From contig PYIU01000009.1 in the NCBI GenBank assembly GCA_003415625.1, positions 1,798,001 to 1,862,000 of the forward strand: a stretch of 64,000 nucleotides of DNA. The letters are read 5' to 3'. This document shows positions 1 through 15,098 of this stretch, piece after piece (within the stretch, counting starts at the first letter, position 1; each line of letters begins with the position of its first letter). Source of the stretch: Aquanectria penicillioides (taxonomy: Eukaryota; Ascomycota; Sordariomycetes; Hypocreales; Nectriaceae). The notes below the pieces were generated by a model. The model worked only from the letters and a program-made list of their open reading frames with translations, was not told the DNA's origin and made no database searches. Position numbers and translations under genes: made by a program.

Positions 1-195
1 TGTGTGTGAACCCCGCCTTGCTTGGAAAAATTCTCATTGGCCCGAGCGTGCCACCCTGAATGCTATGGCCGACGAGGAACACAAAAAAGTCAACGGGCTC
101 GGTTTTCTAGAAAAGCTTGCTCTCCCCGTCCCGTTGGCCTAGGTCAATTCCTTCATTTTTCACAAGGCCCTCACTTGAAACAACGACCGCCCAGA

Positions 196-2621
<2,426 letters not shown>

Positions 2622-5600
2622 ACAGGGAAACTCTGTGGAATGGAGTAATATTTTGGCATATTTCAGCGCATTCCTAGGAAAACACCAGCGAGGGCACCAG
2701 TGATCTGCCCTTTTCACCTTTTACTAACAGTTTTCTCTGGTGTCATCGGTCTATTTAGCGGCAGCTTTTGCCCCACACAATGGGGAAGGACCTGGAATTC
2801 ATAAAAGGGAAAAAAAAAGCATTTGGGTTGATTTGGATGGCGTCATTTGGTCAAAAAGTAAGGTAGCTAGCTGACTTCATCTGCTAAGCATTAACAAGAA
2901 GAGAATAACTAAGCATGTCCCAATGATGACTGTAATAGAAGAAACATTTCTATACTTTGTATTATCTCGTTGCCAATTTCTCAACTCTAGCCTGACCCTG
3001 GTGTTCACGTTTAGGTACTTCACAATTAAACTTATTGTTTATCAACACCATTCGTTTTTCTGTCTCATTGCTCAATTAAAGACACCAAAGAGTTTATCCT
3101 ACCTCTGTCATGATGTCATGATGTTCGCCCGATTGGTCCCCGATTGGTCCATCAATTGGGTTAAGGTCCACACTTACATAGATCTGCTGCACCACAACAA
3201 GGTATTCTTGATTATATTCACCTAATTCATGGCAGTATCGGCAACGGTAACGGCAATACCCCTCCTAGTCAATATGATCATAACAGCTATTAATGAATGT
3301 TTAAGCGAGTGAATGATGAAGTTTGGCCTTGAGGATAGATTGCTCTCTGCGTCTCCCAGCTCATCCACTTGAACTCCTTCACTCGAGAATAGGTAGATGA
3401 GATATGCTCATTCTCATTTATGTAATTAATGACAGTTTTGACAGGGGGCTTGCCAGAGACTTGTTCAATCATCGCGAATTCCTAGAACTGGCGAGAAATA
3501 GGAGAGAACTCTTATCTAGGATCACAAGATCCGAGCTAGGCCGCTTACCCTCTCGGATCTCTTTTATGCGTTGTTCAATTGTGATTTGGCCTCGACATGG
3601 CTCGTCAACCAAGAATTGAGATCTTATTCCGAGGCTAGCGCAAATGACACCCTGCTGTTTCAAGAACGTTCTCCAGTTTTATGAGTTTCTGTTTCGGCAA
3701 TTCTTAGATTGGCCAACTTTGAACGAGGGAAACTAGAAGTGTAGTGCATACCTCAGCAAACGGTATTCTACGCAATGCTATAAGAGCTGTGGTCCGATGA
3801 GAACAACTCACTTTCGCTTCCGCGAGGCCAGCTAGCATTAAATGTGTGATCCACATCTACTTAGTGCGCCACAGCCGCCGAAGTCTACCTCCAGGAACTC
3901 ATGGTCGTCCTCCAAAAGTGCAAATTCCTCTTCCTCGAGATATAGGCAGCCCTCTAGAAGATCAGAATCCTCTTCCTCGAGGTCATCCTTCATGCACTCA
4001 CAAGCCTCGACACGGTGTGGAAACTTGCCATTCGATTATAGCAACAAACAATGGAGGCTTTCGAAATGATACCGGTTATGCTCGCTTGTAGACCAATATG
4101 TCTCCAAGTTGGACTTGCCCATCACTCTTCCTATTACAGTGTGACAGCAATTGATAACAGGACAGATGTAGAACTCCTCTATCGGGTGATCCGGACTCTC
4201 AGCTTGTTCCAACGCCTCATTGACACTCTTGAATTGCCAAGCATAATCTAGACGCAGGCAAATTGACGCGGATGTGCGTATGGTTTCGTGCTTTGCTCGG
4301 AGTCACCACGCGAGAAGGGTAGTTTGCAATGCTGACACGGAAAAGTGATGTCATGAGTGGTGCCCCATGTGTACGAATGCTTCTGGTCTATACTTGAAGG
4401 TCTTCGTACAATTGAACTCCTTAGCCACGGGGCATGGATATCGTTTCCCTTATGTAGACTCGCAATGTGCCATTTTGGAATGGTTGGTTCCCTAAAATCT
4501 TTGTCGCAGCTATGCTCTTTCTTGTATAGACACGAATATCTTCTTGTTCATGCTGGGTCTCGACATGCTGGCTTTGTTGAGCCAACATGTTGAAGATCTT
4601 GGGACAATCGGGCCAGGTACGAGGGTACTTGCGGTTGCAATGAATAGTATGAACATGGTACCGTAAGCCATCAGCTCCAGTAGCCTCTAACTTGCAGTCT
4701 TGAGAGAGTGGTATCGTCATTCCCTACTTTCTACGTGCAGATTTTAGGTGTTCGCTCGCGGCCTTTGCGGTAGTGAAAGTTGCAGTGCAGCTAGCCTTCT
4801 AAAAGTCTAGCGCATGATAGCAGAGGAAGAGACCGACTTCTGTTATGCGGAGAGGAGTCACGTTGTGGGTTTGGATACTGCGAGATGATGCCTTCTCTTG
4901 TGTCAAATGCATCAGACATGTATGATTGGCGGCATACGGGCACTCGTATTCCTGTGTGGTAGGAACCAAATATTAGGATTCTCGGTATTCTAGTTCATGG
5001 GGTGTTGAAAGTAACTATGCTCAGGGGTTCGAGAAATGCGAAGGATAAAACGGGAAGAAGAGGTAGAAACGCAGAAATCGAGGCTGTGATAAAAGTGTTA
5101 CCGAGTGATTTGAAGTGAATTGGCAGTGGCGTGCTGCACTACACGCGGTTGTTTCCAACTGCTACGCTTGGCTTAGCTGCAGGATTAGGAGCCCAGAAAG
5201 CCGCGAATTCTTGAGTATTCTTCGAACTTTCATGTTGATGTCTGTACGTGCATTCGGATGAATGATACACTGTAAGATCTGGGTCAAAATATTAGTCTCC
5301 TACCTCCCATTTACAGTGACACCATCCGATCCCAACAAAGAACATGACAAATATCGGTCGCCTTGCAGTTGGCTTTGTATATTGGAGAAAGTGACCGTGA
5401 AAAAACATTTGCGAGATGTGAGTAGGCTCAACGGTTCCAGAAATTGGGGTCTTGCTTGAAGGAAAGGATTGAGTTGATTATACCCAGATCCCGCATCCGG
5501 AAAAGCGACGATATCCTACTACTAGATTCTTCGTTTATACTAAAATATGCAAATGTTTTCCCAGGACAACAAGGGCACCTTTGAAGCAAGCAGATGCCTT

Positions 5601-6058
5601 GAGGTTGGATTCACGGTGTTTATTCCCATCTCTCTCGCCCGTTGATAGAAGTGTCTGTCACGTAGAAATTATGTACTTCATGAAAACAAACCGTAATGCT
5701 TTTATGGCAGCAATTTGATCAAATACCCTCATTCTTACAAGGATTTAATGTATACTAAATAGCCCATAGTGTGGTGAATAGGTATTAACCCATCGCGCAC
5801 ACAGGATTCTGCCATGATTCGACCCTGCCCTTGCATGATCAAAAACTCCGCAACTGGCTACGTTCGATCCACTAACGGTTCACTCTTAAATAAAATTTAT
5901 GTTCTTTAATGAAAATTGGCAACTGGTGACTTAACAAAACCTCCCTTGAAGTACATATTTCGACATCGCGCCTCTATCTGGTATCGAAATACGGGACTAC
6001 TCGTGAGCTGAACTACTTGTACTCCAAATGGATCAATGCAGAGAATGAGATCGCTATG
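2622..6058. other. Intergenic, no convincing gene
   Basis: About 3.4 kb between the homocitrate synthase stop and the 3' end of the regulator gene. Open frames are short and carry no clear family signature, apart from weak minus-strand fragments at 3.85-4.72 kb, listed separately. Base composition is ordinary, unlike the AT-rich block further on. Confidence 0.6.
3846..4720 (-). pseudogene. Possible decayed C2H2-type gene fragments
   Basis: Reading the minus strand from 4720, a 99-codon frame contains the segments GLRYHVHTIHCNRKYP and CPKIF followed by SQHVETQH. The Cys/His spacing resembles C2H2 finger linkers in fungal regulators, but no complete C2H2 finger is present. Further along the same strand (about 3990-3846) a different frame encodes a strongly acidic Glu/Asp/Leu-rich stretch, in DNA where CCTCTTCCTCGAG occurs twice. 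The pieces are not joinable into one intact frame by obvious splice sites. It may be a broken regulator gene or coincidence. Confidence 0.2.
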
Positions 6059-9000
6059 CTATGAAAAGCTAAAAAAGTCTAGTGCATGGTTCCTAGGTGT
6101 ACTACTAGGTCCATCCTCTATGTTTGACACCTTATCTGCTTGATGCACGAAGCCACTCAAACTGACGGGGCTCATTGCGACAATGTTTGTGTCCCCATCA
6201 ATCCAATCCACGTTATTTCGGTCCGGTTCTACAGAGTTACCTGTATGTTTTTCTGCATTATTCTCGCTATTGGCGGTCGTGTCCTTATCTCCGTTGCTCT
6301 CGTCCTTGGCCAAGGCACCGAAACTAGGTGTACTTGACATAACTCCGTTGGAAATAGCTGCACCTTGACCCAATACCGAGCTTACACTGAGACCTGCAGG
6401 TCCTGAACTCCAATCGGCTGAAGCGGGGTCAAGGGACCCTTGTTCTGCGATATGTTGATCGTGCATGTTGTCCAGACCCCATGACTCAGACGACGGGAGG
6501 AGATCGATGTTTTCCACGCTCCTCACAGCGGCCCCATGGGCATCTTCTGGCTGATCGATGTCGATGGCATTTCCACCTAGAAAGTCCATACTGAGTTGGT
6601 TAGATGTATCGCCAACTCCCATTGAAAACAAAATCGAGTCAAGTGGAGATTGGGCATGATTTAGGCTATTGCTCAGCGAATTCTGGTTCCTGCAGGAGTT
6701 AGGCGGCGTAGCTTGCGCGTGTGTTGCAAAAAAAGGCGGCCTTGGACGGGTGAACTCAGATGCTCTTCGGTTTGATGTTGGTCTCCGCTTCTTAAACGGT
6801 TGGGCAAAGTCCAAATCAGCAGCCTCGCGCCTCAGGGGTATCATGGATGCAGAAGCATCACTATTCAAAGACTGACCACTGCGGCCACTCCCGCTAAACG
6901 GGATCGCATGGTAACTGGTACTACCACTGCGAGAGCGAGCGGGATCTCCCATGCTGTTACGAATTTGCTCTAGCACTGCTTTGAGCAGCTCATCCATTCT
7001 GCTTGCTGGCTGATAGGTGTGGCTCATATCACCAATAGCATCAGATAGAATTTCCAAATACCCTACATAGGTTCTCCTATCAGATTCGTTCCGCTGATAT
7101 GCAAGGGCAGCAATCAAGGCAATGGCGGCAGTTCCGGCATGCTGAATGCCGGTGACAAAGATTTTGCGCCCATCATATCTCTGTCGGTGCTGCCAGAAGA
7201 TACGAGCGACACGAATCGCCTGCTGAGTGCAGATGCTTCGAGATAAGGAAGTCCTGCTGTCGTGAACTATGGTATGGGGATCCCCCATCCCCAAGGAATG
7301 ATTCCCACTGACCATCGGGTGCAGAGTGGTGATATCTGGAATCGCCATATGGTCACCATCTGGACTTGGGTGTGATCCAGTGCTGGAACCATCTCCTGTA
7401 ATAGAGCCATATTTTGCCCACGGTCTGTGTAAAAGTATCATTGTAACATGATACTGCTGGTGTAACAGAAAAAAGCTGTAAGGGGCAACCTTGATGTTGC
7501 TAGGCTTCCATGATAGGTGGTCAGGGAGTCGCCGGTACCAATTTTGAAGTTGCCTGTCTAAATTGATAACGTGTAGGTAGGCATTGTCCTCGGCTTCGCT
7601 AACGGCAAACAAGTTGTATTGCTCAGCGGGATTAGAAACGCTGCTATCCCGTGTTTCCACAATTCGACCGGCTAGCTCCATCAACTCAATGAGCTGCTCG
7701 TAAATCTCCGTGACCAGGTCGCGTTTAATAGGCTCGTGACCTCCCGGAATTAATTGCGAGAACCGGTTTGATAAGAGATCGACGTCTTGGCTTTTAATCG
7801 CCAACGGCCGCCCGAGAAAAAGTCCCCAGTATTTATCATAAATGATACAGGCCCTCATGACCATGTTTCGAATTCGGCTTTCTTGCTCTGGCATATCATT
7901 ATTTCTGCAGTCCAAGTGAAGGCCAACGTCGAAAGCTAAACGGTTGGCCATGCCTTTGAGATGCGAGTTAGCGCATCACCAGGATTAGCGAGTTCGTAGA
8001 CGTCTACTCACCTGAGTACATCCATCCAGTGTTATCCCGCCCGACCCCACACTCTAGATCTCCCAGGAGCAGCAAGGCTTGTACGCTTGGAATGCCTCCA
8101 GGCCTCTCAAGCTCAATGTCGAGCATATATTTTGCTTCACGGTGAAGCGTGCTCTCTCTCGGAGCAAGAGTTATCTTACGCATATCATCTCGATCCATAT
8201 CTGCCACACGGTAGCCCATTGCCAGAATAGCAATGTGGAGGAAGGATGAGTAGAATTTGGGAGAATTGCCTTGCGACTCTCGGTCGGTTTCAAACGCGCT
8301 GCGGTCAATGACCTGCAATACAGAATTATAAAATGTAAAGAACTGGTTGATGAGATAGTCATGTGTTTCAATACTAAAGGACCGAATAATTCTCTCAGCA
8401 CGTCGGACTTGCTCTGGGGGCTCTCTGGAATCGAACTGATCGGATGACTCGGCATAGACGTGACTATTGGCGGTAGGGCCAAAGAATCTTAATCTCCCAG
8501 AGAGTTGGTCGAAGGAAAGGTTGCCCTTTGTAGACAAGAGGCGATGAATGATATCCTCCTGTTTTGGGTCCAACATTCTAAATGGGGAATCTTCCTTAGC
8601 CAGTGGCTGGAGTACTTGACTGTTGGACAAGTTGGTTGCCTCACCATGCTCACTCCCCGGTACCACAAAGTCATCATGGCGTGAATCTGGAGGAGAAGGC
8701 ACATCGAAAGAAGGAGAAATCCTGTCTGGAAGCTTTTGAGATTTTAAGAGACTTGAAGTCGATTCGCCATCTTCCTGCGTCTTGAGCTGGCCGTCGTGCC
8801 TCGTCTTGGGAGGGTGGGCGGCTGGCGGTGGCACAACCCCCTTTTCGAGCAGCATGCCTTCTAGCATTGAAATCCGGTCAGAGAGAGAAGACATATAGGC
8901 TTTAGATATAGGCCTGCGAACTGTCAGCGGCACCGTTCTTTACTAAGAGAGTCTCGCGGGGGGGGGGGATTCAGACATACCGTCTCCGCTCATCGTCATT

Positions 9001-9237
9001 TTTGATTATACACTCTGCACCTGTTCGTTGGCAGGCTGTGCAGGACGTTTGATTCTTAGGCACGACACATCGGATTCGTCGGTCACGGCAAGAAGCGCAT
9101 GCGACCGAGGCTCGATGGCGGACTTGTTGCTTTGTGGGCTGACGGCCATTTTGTGCTCTCGGAGACACATTCTCCTGGGCACTGATGTCGCTTGTGTCCA
9201 CCATTTGGGCTTCCTTGGTGTCAAGCGACGAAACCAT
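6059..9237 (-). CDS. Zn2Cys6 fungal transcription factor, probable cluster regulator
   Basis: Three exons (9237-8981, 8913-8012, 7953-6059) join to 3054 nt, 1017 aa. Residues 47-76 form a zinc binuclear cluster, CX2CX6CX8CX2CX6C, beginning CASCRDRRIRC, the DNA-binding domain that contacts CGG triplets. A short coiled-coil-like segment after it (SLSDRISMLEGML) fits dimerisation. The middle part resembles the fungal-specific transcription factor (middle homology) domain; the C-terminal third is Ser/Asn/Gly-rich low-complexity sequence. The start is the Met at 9237, just before the finger; an in-frame upstream extension would lengthen it without adding a recognisable domain. Intron 1 contains a long G run. 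Its position at the edge of ten metabolic genes, with paired CCCCGCAT/ATGCGGGG sites upstream, suggests pathway-specific regulation. Nuclear by family; target genes are inference. Confidence 0.9.
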
Positions 9238-9410
9238 GGTGAAGATGCCTTTGGTAGTGAAGGAGTAGCGAGGTCGCCGTGTCGGATCGGGAATTGTCAT
9301 ACACTCACTGTCGTCAAGCCTGGCGGCGCAAGACACGAGAAGACAGCATACCTGCAATCGATGGCGACAAGTCTGGGTTTCAGATGGTCGAGCGGAGAAG
9401 TAAGCTGGGG

Positions 9411-9476
9411 CCTTGGGGCTTCCCCACGGGGAGGAGACCGCGTGCGGATTGCGGATTGTCCGGGGAAGCCCCAAGG
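9411..9476. promoter_or_regulatory. Perfect 15-bp inverted repeat upstream of the regulator
   Basis: CCTTGGGGCTTCCCC at 9411-9425 is the exact reverse complement of 9462-9476, with a 36-nt loop. It lies 174-239 bp upstream of the regulator start codon, so it is either in the 5' UTR, where it would make a strong hairpin, or in the promoter as an extended operator. Confidence 0.6.
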
Positions 9477-9833
9477 ACTGTAGCCAAGTGGCCTATGGAC
9501 TGCCATTCTATGCAAGACCACTCCATTCGACTCCACCAACACCGTGGGGCTGTGATGCGAGACCAGGCTAAACAGAACCATATCGGTAGCCCGAGGACAG
9601 CTATCAACCGACGACGGGGTTTGCCTTGCCCAACTCGTCACAAGGATGAGCCGTGGCGTTGGGCCGGCTGCGTGGTCGTTGAGTGGGTGCCATGAGAACC
9701 AGGGTCCAGCCTCCCAATGCAGCTAGACCACTGCATCTTGAAGTCGGCCGGCAGTCATCTTGGCCGTCCGTTCAAGTCTTGGCATCCCAATGACGACGCT
9801 CTGTGCCTTATCCGACCATTGCCCCGGCAAAAG

Positions 9834-9857
9834 ATGCGGGGCCATTGAACCCCGCAT
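9834..9857. promoter_or_regulatory. Inverted pair ATGCGGGG-N8-CCCCGCAT
   Basis: Perfect 8-bp arms at 9834-9841 and 9850-9857 surround an 8-bp spacer. Each arm contains an inverted CGG/CCG triplet, the kind of half-site bound by dimeric Zn2Cys6 factors. It is about 600 bp upstream of the regulator gene, which would fit autoregulation. The same octamer recurs at other cluster promoters. Confidence 0.5.
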
Positions 9858-11328
9858 TATTGTGCATTGTTGTTCTTGTTGTGTTGTGGTGGTGCCCAGG
9901 TACATAACTCTACATCTCCGTGCATGCCCTCATGTTTCTCTCCCGGTGTAACGATGCAGTGCGGGCTTGGCTTGTCACTTGCGCTGGAGCTCGAGCTCCT
10001 CCACAGCTAAGATTGGCTCTTGATAGAGACTTGGCTAATGAACGAGATTTAGCCACGGGTAACTTTGCATGTGCCTCATTCACATCGTGGGAGAAGCCGA
10101 GAAAGTCAAGCTTAATACTTACTGACGAAGCCATGTCGTATCCATGCCCGGACATAACCGGTAGATGGCAGTGGCCGGATCCAACGCATTCTGTATGCAG
10201 GTAGTAGTGAATCGCGCGCGCTGCAACCCTCAGCATCCAGAAGTTGAATTCGTCGAGGTTTCATATCGACGCTCCTCCCGTAACACACAAGATCTTGTCA
10301 GTAGGATGCACTAGCATTTGCTAGGCCGCTCAATACCGTCCATCCGATCCGGCCAATATCGTCTGTTTGGCACATGTGGCTCGCCGTTAAACCTAGGTGC
10401 TAGCTCAATACCCAGTGGAAAACGCACTGGCTTTGATCGGAACAGAGGTTGTTACAGGAATAGGTACCTAGGCCCTCGCAAGATCCGAGACCCGCGGGTG
10501 GACACCTCCAGGTCGACAGTCTTGCATCAAACTCGCCGACCCGTGAATTCGGTTACCATCCCCGGAAAGTTGCCTGCTACAGAGCCATTCGTTTAACATA
10601 ACATTGAGACACAATTTCAGAGATAACGATTGCAAGCCTCTCATTGGGCGATGAGCGATGAATGTACACAGTACACACTTGTACCGCAAGTATTGGTAGT
10701 CTCCCCAGTCGACCTGGATGGGCGGGCATGTTTTCCACCATTTCCGGACCCAGCCGCAATACGGGGCGGCAGCTTTTCGTGGACGCACTGGCACATCAAG
10801 TGCTCAGGTGTTGATTACTCTGCCAAGGTCATTTCAACTTGAACTTCCTGTCGCCTCCTTCCGTCTGATCGCCCCTTTATTATCTGGTGGCAAGTGAAGC
10901 AAGCTTTCAGGCGTCCTAGGCTAGCTTCACCAATGGGCGTTATATCCGGCTACCCCGCATCGCAGACTGAATCAGTCTTCCCAAGTTGACTGACTCATGA
11001 AGTAGGCTAGGAATGTGCCACTGGCCCAGGATGTAGTAGCCTACTTCAAGGCCAACAGGGGGTCTTCCCAGGTCACCCCACATTCAATACTCAGCTAACC
11101 CGGCGCTATCAGCTTTCCCTAACGCGTGGCCGCACATGCATTGGGCTTGGCGAGGCACATGGAATGGTCACAGGCCAAAAGACTTGCGCTCTATGGACGG
11201 AATTTGTAGCGAACATGGAAAGCCCCGCCGTCCCTCTGTAAACGGAATGGCAGTTGGGAACAAGATTCAAACACCTAGGCCCTTTCCACCCCGCATGGAC
11301 AATCAACCAATTCCTTCACCTCGTGGTC

Positions 11329-13321
11329 TCAATCCACGTTCCAGCCGTGGTCGCCATTTCGAACATACGTGCTCAGCCCCTGGACGTCTTGCGTTGTGCT
11401 AGCTCTTACCTGGCCGTTGCCCAGGAATGCAAAGCGATTTTGATAGCGGTATCTGATGTCGTAGTCCTCGAAACGGGGTTCTTTGATTGTCTTCAGGAAA
11501 TGGATCGTCTAAGAATTGATTAGTGCTGCATCAAACGAGCGTAGTCGGCAAAGTCAAAACCTACACAGCCCGGCCATAGATAGATTCGATTTTTCTGCTT
11601 CCCATCTTTGAACCAACTGCGACACTCTTCTTGGAAAACGGTTTGCTTGTGAAATTCGTCAAAATGAGCGTAAATCTCGTTTAGAGCGTCTTGTTTCACG
11701 CTAATAGACCGAATATTCTCGTGTTGAATCTTCTTCATCATCTTGATGCTGTACTCAATTGTCGTTTCAATAGAAGGCAGCAGCGTCCCCGACGACCAAG
11801 TTGCCCCAGGACCCTACGACTCCATGGTTATTACGTGTCAACTAGATTTGTTCAAGCACTTACCACAATTGTATAGTAGTTCGGGAATCTAGGAGCTGAT
11901 ACGCCAAGGTATAAATTGACCTTGTCACCCCAATCCTCATCAAGAGATTTTCCACTGCCATTAATAAGTTTAAAAGCAGGACGGAACGCGACCTTGAACC
12001 CCGTCGCACACACTAGGATATCAAATTTGTGCGTTTTCCCGTCCTCCGTAACTATACCTTCAGGGACGATTTTCTTGATACCGCCAAAAACCGGTTCAAC
12101 GTTTGGCTTAGCAAGTGCTTCCAGGTAACCATCGCCTGGCGAGATGCGCCTGCAGCCCGGTGACCACTTGGGAATAATGAATTCCTTGAGTTTCTCATTA
12201 CCGGGACCAATTCGGCGCTCCATCTCTTCGGTAATTGTCTTTCGAAACATCTCTGAGGTCTCTGAACCTTGGAAGAACATAGCGAACAATGAGTTAATCT
12301 CCGCCTCAATGCCCTTTCGAAACTTGAGATGATACTCAGGATCATCGCGGAATCGTTGTTTCTCTTCTTCCGAAAATTTATACTGGCGCTTTCCTGGCTG
12401 GTCACTGGTTTCGTCCTTCAGAGATTCGAGAGTACCATTGCCGAAGGGGGGCGAGATCCATGTAGGTGAGCGCATGAACACCTTCATGTCTTTGACAACA
12501 GGCTGAAGAGCTGGAACAATCTGAACGCTTGTTGAGCCAGTACCAATCACACCAATTGACTTGTTTTCGTATTCAACAGAGTGATCCCATGCTGCTGAAT
12601 GCATCTTTGGCCCAGCAAAGTCATGAATCCCTTCAATTTCAGGCCACTGCCAATTGTTCAGAATACCAGTGCCGTTAATGAGAACGTGGCACCAATCCTG
12701 CCAAGTTCCTTTGGTACCTTGATCCTCGAGGGTCACACTCCAGATACCCTTCTCCTCATCCCACCGAGCTTCAATTACTTTGGTGTTCAACTTCATATAT
12801 TTCTTCGTTCCGTTTTTCTCGGCGAACTCCTCGAAATACTTCTGGATTTCGTCACCGTAGGCAAAATAATGACTCCAATCAGGTTTTGGATCCCAACTAA
12901 ACGTATAGAGATGGGACGGAATCTACGCTGGTTAGATTGACAAGAATCTTAGAATGGTCGTCGTAGGTGGAAAACATACATCACAAGCCACTCCCGGATA
13001 AGTATTCTCGTACCATGTCCCACCGAAATGGGGGTTCTTTTCGAATAGAGTCAGCTCCCAGCTGTCTGGAACCATTTGCCGTTCCATCTTGTACGCGAGA
13101 CATAGACCTGAGGCGCCAGCTCCAATACATGCCACACGCAACTTCGTAGGCTTGGAATGGTATTGATCAAGGACTCCATAAGACGTCCCTGTTGTGATCA
13201 TCGGAGGGTAGTAGAAGTTGTTCGCAAAGTCTTTTGTCTCCATGTGCACAGTCTGGCCGTTACTCGCGACCTTAGTGCTTGAGACACCAAGAGACAGTTC
13301 TTCAGCAGCGTGAGGTGCCAT
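11329..13321 (-). CDS. Baeyer-Villiger-type FAD monooxygenase (BVMO1)
   Basis: Expected to insert oxygen next to a ketone carbonyl, giving an ester or lactone, using FAD and NADPH. Exons 13321-12980, 12922-11864, 11813-11565 and 11508-11329 join to 1830 nt (609 aa). Visible features are the FAD Rossmann motif GAGASG at residues 67-72, the class fingerprint FAGPKMHSAAWD (FxGxxxHxxxWD) and the NADPH Rossmann segment GTGSTS. The last exon, with NRFAFLGNG, was found by extending past an in-frame stop that lies inside the third intron. No signal peptide or membrane anchor is seen, so cytosolic is likely. The substrate cannot be told; it belongs with fungal BVMOs acting on ketones, steroids or polyketides. 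A paralogue lies at 28.6-30.5 kb. Confidence 0.92.
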
Positions 13322-15098
13322 CGTAATACTTCAGCTATTAAAACCGAGGCTGTATTGTAGTAGGAGGCACAAGGGCAAGAGAGAGGGGATGGGATATTGA
13401 AACAAGTGCTCTTCCTGGATCCGATTGAACTGGCCGGCTAGTTCATATAGTAAATATAAATGCACCAACTACCAAGGCTAAGAGAAGTGAAAGCGGAGTC
13501 TGAACGGCTAGATATTGAAATGGCATGATTAATGTCATGTCTCGGGATAGGCACCATGTTCAGGAGCACGAGAGCATGTTGGTATCCGAGACGCCTCCTC
13601 GGGTCGTGCTTGGGCGATCCTCAAGCCTTGGGATACATATTTCCTGCCCATCCCGGATTGGGATCTGTGGGGCACCACATAGTTTGCACGGCCTAATAAG
13701 TCGATAGGATTACATGGGGCTGTTTTGGGCGTGGCACAGCAATGTTGCTGGGTAAGATTTTCCAGGTCTTGGCTAGTCAATCCAGGCTCTCGTTGCAGAC
13801 CAAATATTTGCAACATTCGATCCCGACGACAGTAGGAAGCCGCTCATAATGTCCACTTACTCTCGGGGAACTCCGAGGTTTTTTCAACCCAAAGCATTAG
13901 GGTCTTTAATTTTAGAGATATTCCTCAAGAAATTAGCTACTTGCGAAAAAGAAAATATGTTCTGGCTCATTGCATACTGTACTACGTTGTATTTATTCAC
14001 AACTCAATGGAATTGACGTGGGAATGCGTCTGTCTCTTCTTCCAGGTACCATGAGGCGACGATAATTTCTAGCCCTCGCCTCTCTTTAGAATCTTCCGTG
14101 GAAGACCGAGTCCGGGTCCGTTTGTAGCCCGTACTGGAATTTGATCATAAAAATCCGTCCCAAGGCGTTTAAAATTCACAGAAATGGGAAAAACGAAAAC
14201 TATAGACTGTACTCCCGTGGAACTGAGCCTCTTATTTCTAGCAAAGAAGATTTTATGAACAACATGCGTAATTTAGGTTCAACCGGGCCTAATTAATCCT
14301 CTCCGGTGTACTTTTCAGTCAACTCCTAGACCCTGGTGAATTAGTATCTTAGTTCACTTCATAGAAACACCATAGCAACTCTCAACCTGCCGACTCCAGG
14401 TCTGGATAGAGTCATTCAAAAGTTCTACTAATCTTGGCCTCAGAAATGCCTTTGTTGCTTACTCTCACGCTCTCTTTTCGCCCATGGTGGGTTTGTCTAA
14501 AGCTGAATCTGCAGGCAATGGGTTCCTTGTCGGTATCGGCTTTCGTTTTCCTTGTGACGTCCCGCGAGGGGTGTTATGTGGGGCAATGTCAAACCCGGCC
14601 CCAACGCGCTATTGATTGGCTCTATGATATTGACGATCCTCCATAACGATTCATTCGACCCCAAGAAATGGGATAGGTATTGTTACATCTGCTCAGCCCT
14701 TTAGTTAAATCAACGCCGGCGTGCTTAAGCCGGATTCCTTCTCGTGCTCAGTTGGCTAGCAAGAATGGGTTCCTGAATCCCGGCCATCTGTAAAGGGAGG
14801 GAAGGGAAGTCTCTATCAGAAAGCTACAGAGTATCATGTCGATGGTCGTAGACTTTTCGTTTCTACTGCGAGGTCAAACACCTACGCCTCCACCCCTGAT
14901 GTCTCCGGTTCAATGATTTCCGTAGGGCCCACAGTTGGTTTGTGGAGAATGCGGGGTTTGGACTCGACATCATGGTACTAATGAGTCTACCATGTCCCCT
15001 TTGATTCCATTACCTTTTTACTCTCCTTTGCTGCCATTTTCTCCTCTATAGCAGTCTCCAGCATCGAAGTCTCTATCTTTACTATCTGTTTGACCACC
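13322..15098. other. Divergent promoter region of BVMO1 and the PRISE reductase
   Basis: A 1.8-kb stretch without a recognisable gene between two divergently transcribed genes. One ATGCGGGG octamer lies at 14949-14956, 143 bp before the reductase start codon. Nothing else stands out. Confidence 0.6.
14949..14956. promoter_or_regulatory. Single ATGCGGGG octamer before the PRISE reductase
   Basis: One exact copy of the cluster octamer, 143 bp upstream of the start codon at 15099. Interpreted as a candidate half-site for the Zn2Cys6 regulator only because of its recurrence elsewhere in the cluster. Confidence 0.4.

Larger units (their letters stand above)
9238..11328. other. Intergenic region, promoter of the regulator
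   Basis: No gene is recognised. It holds a perfect 15-bp inverted repeat (9411-9476), an inverted octamer pair (9834-9857) and two further single octamers at 10953-10960 and 11289-11296. Overlapping open frames on both strands have no family features. Confidence 0.6.

Noticed and set aside
9028..9695. Plus-strand frames of 138-151 codons opposite the regulator's first exon
   Set aside because: Antisense shadows of the zinc-finger exon and its GC-rich promoter.
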